Assembly: GCF_000143415.4 (NCBI RefSeq)
Contig: NW_003314444.1
Location: 76,351-96,350 of the forward strand
Length of the DNA stretch: 20,000 nt
DNA from: Selaginella moellendorffii
Taxonomy: Eukaryota; Streptophyta; Lycopodiopsida; Selaginellales; Selaginellaceae
Direction: 5' to 3'
Shown here: one piece after another, positions 17,959 through 20,000 of the stretch
Position numbering within the stretch: the first letter of the stretch is position 1
Layout: the number at the start of each line of letters is the position of its first letter
Translations under genes and position numbers: made by a program
Notes under the pieces: generated by a model
Told to the model about the DNA's origin: nothing
Databases searched by the model: none
The model's input: the letters and a program-made list of their open reading frames with translations, nothing else

Positions 17959-18820
17959 GCTTGTCGTAATGGAAAAGCACTTTTGAGTTACTTGTTGTTT
18001 GTTCATGCATTGGGGGACCAAGGCACATGTGGGGGAGAAGCAGCAGTAGGGGATGTACTTGACAAGTTTTTGATGTTTTTCCATCTGAACTTCCTCATGG
18101 GTTGCCTCTGTTATGAGGTGTGGAGCATGGGATTACATTGGAGCCAGGGACACAGCCAATTTAATGGCGTCTATTTCGGTTAAGTTATGTGGAGGAGCAA
18201 AAATTCAACGACAAGTTAAGGAGTTACTTGAGTTTGGATTCATTCAGCCAACTAAGTCTCTGTTTGGTGCTCCGGTCTTGTTTGTGAAGAAGAAGGACGA
18301 TTCAATGCGGATGTGTATTGACTACCACCCTTTGAACAAGAAGACAGTGAAGGATAAGATGCCAATGCCACGTGTGGATGATATCCTAGACAAGCTTGGT
18401 GAAGCACGAATGTTTACCAAAATTGATCTAAAGAGTGGATATCATCAGATTGCCATGGATGATGCATCTATCTCCAAGACGACATTCAATATAAGCTTCG
18501 GACACTTTGAGTTTACAGTTATGCCGTTTGGTTTGACGAATACACCAGCCACATTTACTCGGTTGATAACAAAGGTATTTGGGCGTTATCTTCATAAGTT
18601 TGTGAAGATTTTCTTGGACGATATTCTTGTTTTTAGCAAGAATATGGAGGAGCATAAGGTGCATTTGCGCAAGGTTCTTTTGTTGCTCCAAGACAGCAAA
18701 CTTTATGCAAAGAAGAGCAAATGTGAATTTGCAAAGTCGAAGGTGGAATATCTAGGCCATATTGTGACATCTAAGGGTGTCAAGACAAATCCAAAGAAGG
18801 TGGCTGTGGTGGAAAACTAG
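17959..18820 (+). pseudogene. pol: element C reverse transcriptase, frameshifted
   Basis: The linker runs in frame 1 to about 18066 (VLDKF), then in frame 3 (DVFPSELPHGLP, with TGA and TAA inside) to about 18198, then in frame 2. A T-run at 18067-18071 is the probable first slip. Frame 2 then holds RQVKELLEFGFIQPTKS, FGAPVLFVKKKD, MRMCIDYHPLNKKTVKDKMP, the first Asp in FTKIDLKSGYHQI, EFTVMPFGLTNTPATFTRL, and the active-site box FLDDILVFS (18611-18637), where Tyr is Phe but both Asp are kept. SKCEFAKSKVEYLGHIVTSKGV marks the thumb. TAG 18818 ends the open stretch. It is clearly an RT but cannot be read through. Confidence 0.9.
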
Positions 18821-19400
18821 CCTACACCAACTACAGTGGTCAAATTGCATAGTTTTCTTGGTATGGCTAGTTACTACCGACATTTCCAGCATAAGTTTGG
18901 AGAGGTGGCTATTCCTTTGACGTGGTTGTTACGCAAGAATGTGCCATTCGAGTGGAAGAAGCCACAAGAGGAGAGTTTTGTGGTGCTGAAATGATTGTTG
19001 AGTGAAACTCCAATGCTTCGCATTGCTAATCCATTGAAACCTTATGAGGTGACATGTGATGCGAGTGGTTATGCATTGGGAGGAGTTCTCATGCAAGAGG
19101 GACAGCCTATTGCATATGAGAGTCAAACTTTGAATTCCGTAAAGCAATGATATTCCACATATGAGCAAGAGTTACTCTCTACTGTTCATGCTTTGCAGAC
19201 ATGACAGCACTATCTTTATGGTGCAATGTTCGTGGTGTTGACAAATCACAAACCACTTGTGTATCTTTTCACACAGAAGGAGTTGAACACTAGGCAAGCT
19301 CATTGGATGATCAAACTCATGGAGTTTGGGGAGTTTCCTATTGAGCATCGTCCGGGAAAATCAAATGTGTTGGTAGATGCTTTATCTCGTGTTCGTTATG
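18821..19400 (+). pseudogene. element C RNase H domain
   Basis: RNase H removes the RNA template after copying. Frame 2 continues with FLGMASYYRHFQHKFGEVA, the linker to RNase H, then TCDASGYALGGVLMQ (first Asp, 19058), STYEQELLSTVHAL (Glu, 19169), a third site that reads TNHKPL (Asn codon 19244) where the family has TDHKPL, and SNVLVDALSR (last Asp). Stops are TGA 18992, 19148 and 19202. The TNH change is a G-to-A transition at a catalytic residue and would by itself damage activity. Confidence 0.85.
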
Positions 19401-20000
19401 TGACGACGTTACAAACACGATTTTGTCATCATTTGAGTAAAGTGGTCAGTGAGTTTGGGCAGCTGGTTGAGCATGCTCAGGCTCAAGATGCTAAGGTGCC
19501 CTCTTTGCGAGACTAGATGGAAGCCCCTTTCTCATTGATGGATGTGATTCTCTACTACAATGGCCGTGTATATTTGCCACGGGTGGATGCATTAATTACT
19601 CAAGTTTTATTCCACTATCATGATTATCCTGAGGCTGGTCATTTTAGGGGGAAGAAGACGTATGAGTTGATTAAGCGCAACTTTTATTGGAGGAATATGA
19701 AGACTAATATCCTCAAGTATTGTAACTCATGCGAGCTTTATTAGCGGGTTAAGGTGCCACGGGAGAAGCTAGGGGGACTTTTGCAACCTTTACTTATTCC
19801 TTAGAGCCGTTGGTGTAGTATCTCTATGGACTTTATCACTCATTTGCCACGAGCACAGAGGCAAAAGGAGCAAGTATGGGTCATAGTGGATCGGTTGACG
19901 AAGTATATGCGGTTGTTGGCTCTTCAGAAAACTGTCACTGCCTCAGACTTGGCTGCAGTTTGCTTGGAGAAGGTTTTTTGGTTTGCCGGAGGACATCATT
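19401..20000 (+). pseudogene. element C integrase, 5' part
   Basis: Integrase inserts the DNA copy. The HHCC zinc domain is complete: His codons 19619 and 19640 (HDYPEAGH), Cys codons 19721 and 19730 (CNSC). Then KVPREKLGGLLQPLLIP leads to the catalytic core with its first Asp at 19829 (ISMDFITHLP) and VIVDRLTKY. TAG stops fall at 19514, 19742 and 19802. Near 19974-19979, a T-run, the frame slips: frame 2 reads VFWFAGGHH, while frame 3 from 19980 reads GLPEDII, the expected family wording. The second Asp, the Glu and the C-terminus lie outside the window. Confidence 0.85.

Larger units (their letters stand above)
16277..20000 (+). mobile_element. element C: Ty3/gypsy retrotransposon, 3' end outside window
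   Basis: It has an LTR of about 104 bp, a tRNA-Met-type primer-binding site and gag, protease, RT, RNase H and integrase in gypsy order. GGGAT (16272-16276) is the likely 5-bp target duplication; its partner should follow the 3' LTR outside the window. The coding region has 14 stops in the two main frames (seven TAG, six TGA, one TAA), two more in a short third frame, and frameshifts near 18066, 18198 and 19975. It is the youngest insertion by position, since it cuts A's LTR, yet it is already dead. Confidence 0.85.

Overview
The window looks like intergenic DNA from a land plant with a large, transposon-filled genome. Every recognisable coding segment is a broken Ty3/gypsy LTR retrotransposon. 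Four primer-binding sites resemble the complement of plant initiator tRNA-Met, which is the usual plant primer. I see no host gene, tRNA, CRISPR array or prokaryotic feature. The species cannot be fixed from the sequence; a gymnosperm or other big-genome plant would fit.

Layout. Positions 1-660 hold an old deletion derivative: an LTR 3' end with a decayed 5S rRNA-like stretch, a weak primer-binding site, and the integrase C-terminus. Positions 661-4224 are AT-rich and gene-free, with a diverged duplication, a 31-bp direct repeat, microsatellites and a perfect palindrome. Positions 4225-4898 form a compact non-coding element of TRIM type: two 162-bp LTRs, a primer-binding site and a polypurine tract. 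Positions 4899-5833 contain no recognisable gene.

From 5834 to the window end there are nested retrotransposons. Element A starts with a 903-bp LTR and carries gag, protease and reverse transcriptase (RT) in one frame broken by ten stops, cut at 9247. There element B is inserted: a 1213-bp LTR, about 4.6 kb of interior with no recognisable coding, and a polypurine tract. B's 3' LTR is cut after about 190 bp and runs into the 3' end of element A's interior and A's 3' LTR (15667). That LTR is interrupted at 16276/16277 by element C, a gypsy element with a very short LTR (about 104 bp) and gag-protease-RT-RNase H-integrase running out of the window, with at least 14 in-frame stops and several frameshifts.

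How the parts relate. A and B share LTR starts, PBS leader and 3' interior, so B looks like a non-autonomous partner of the A lineage. The TRIM LTR shares a core block with the LTR of C, so it may depend on the C lineage. Stops in A and C are mostly TAG and TGA at positions compatible with CAG and CGA ancestors, as expected from deamination of methylated cytosines. I do not see an undescribed functional system. The most unusual items are the non-coding element B, the TRIM/element C relationship, the 5S-like LTR segment and the tandem ACGTGGC boxes in the LTR of B.
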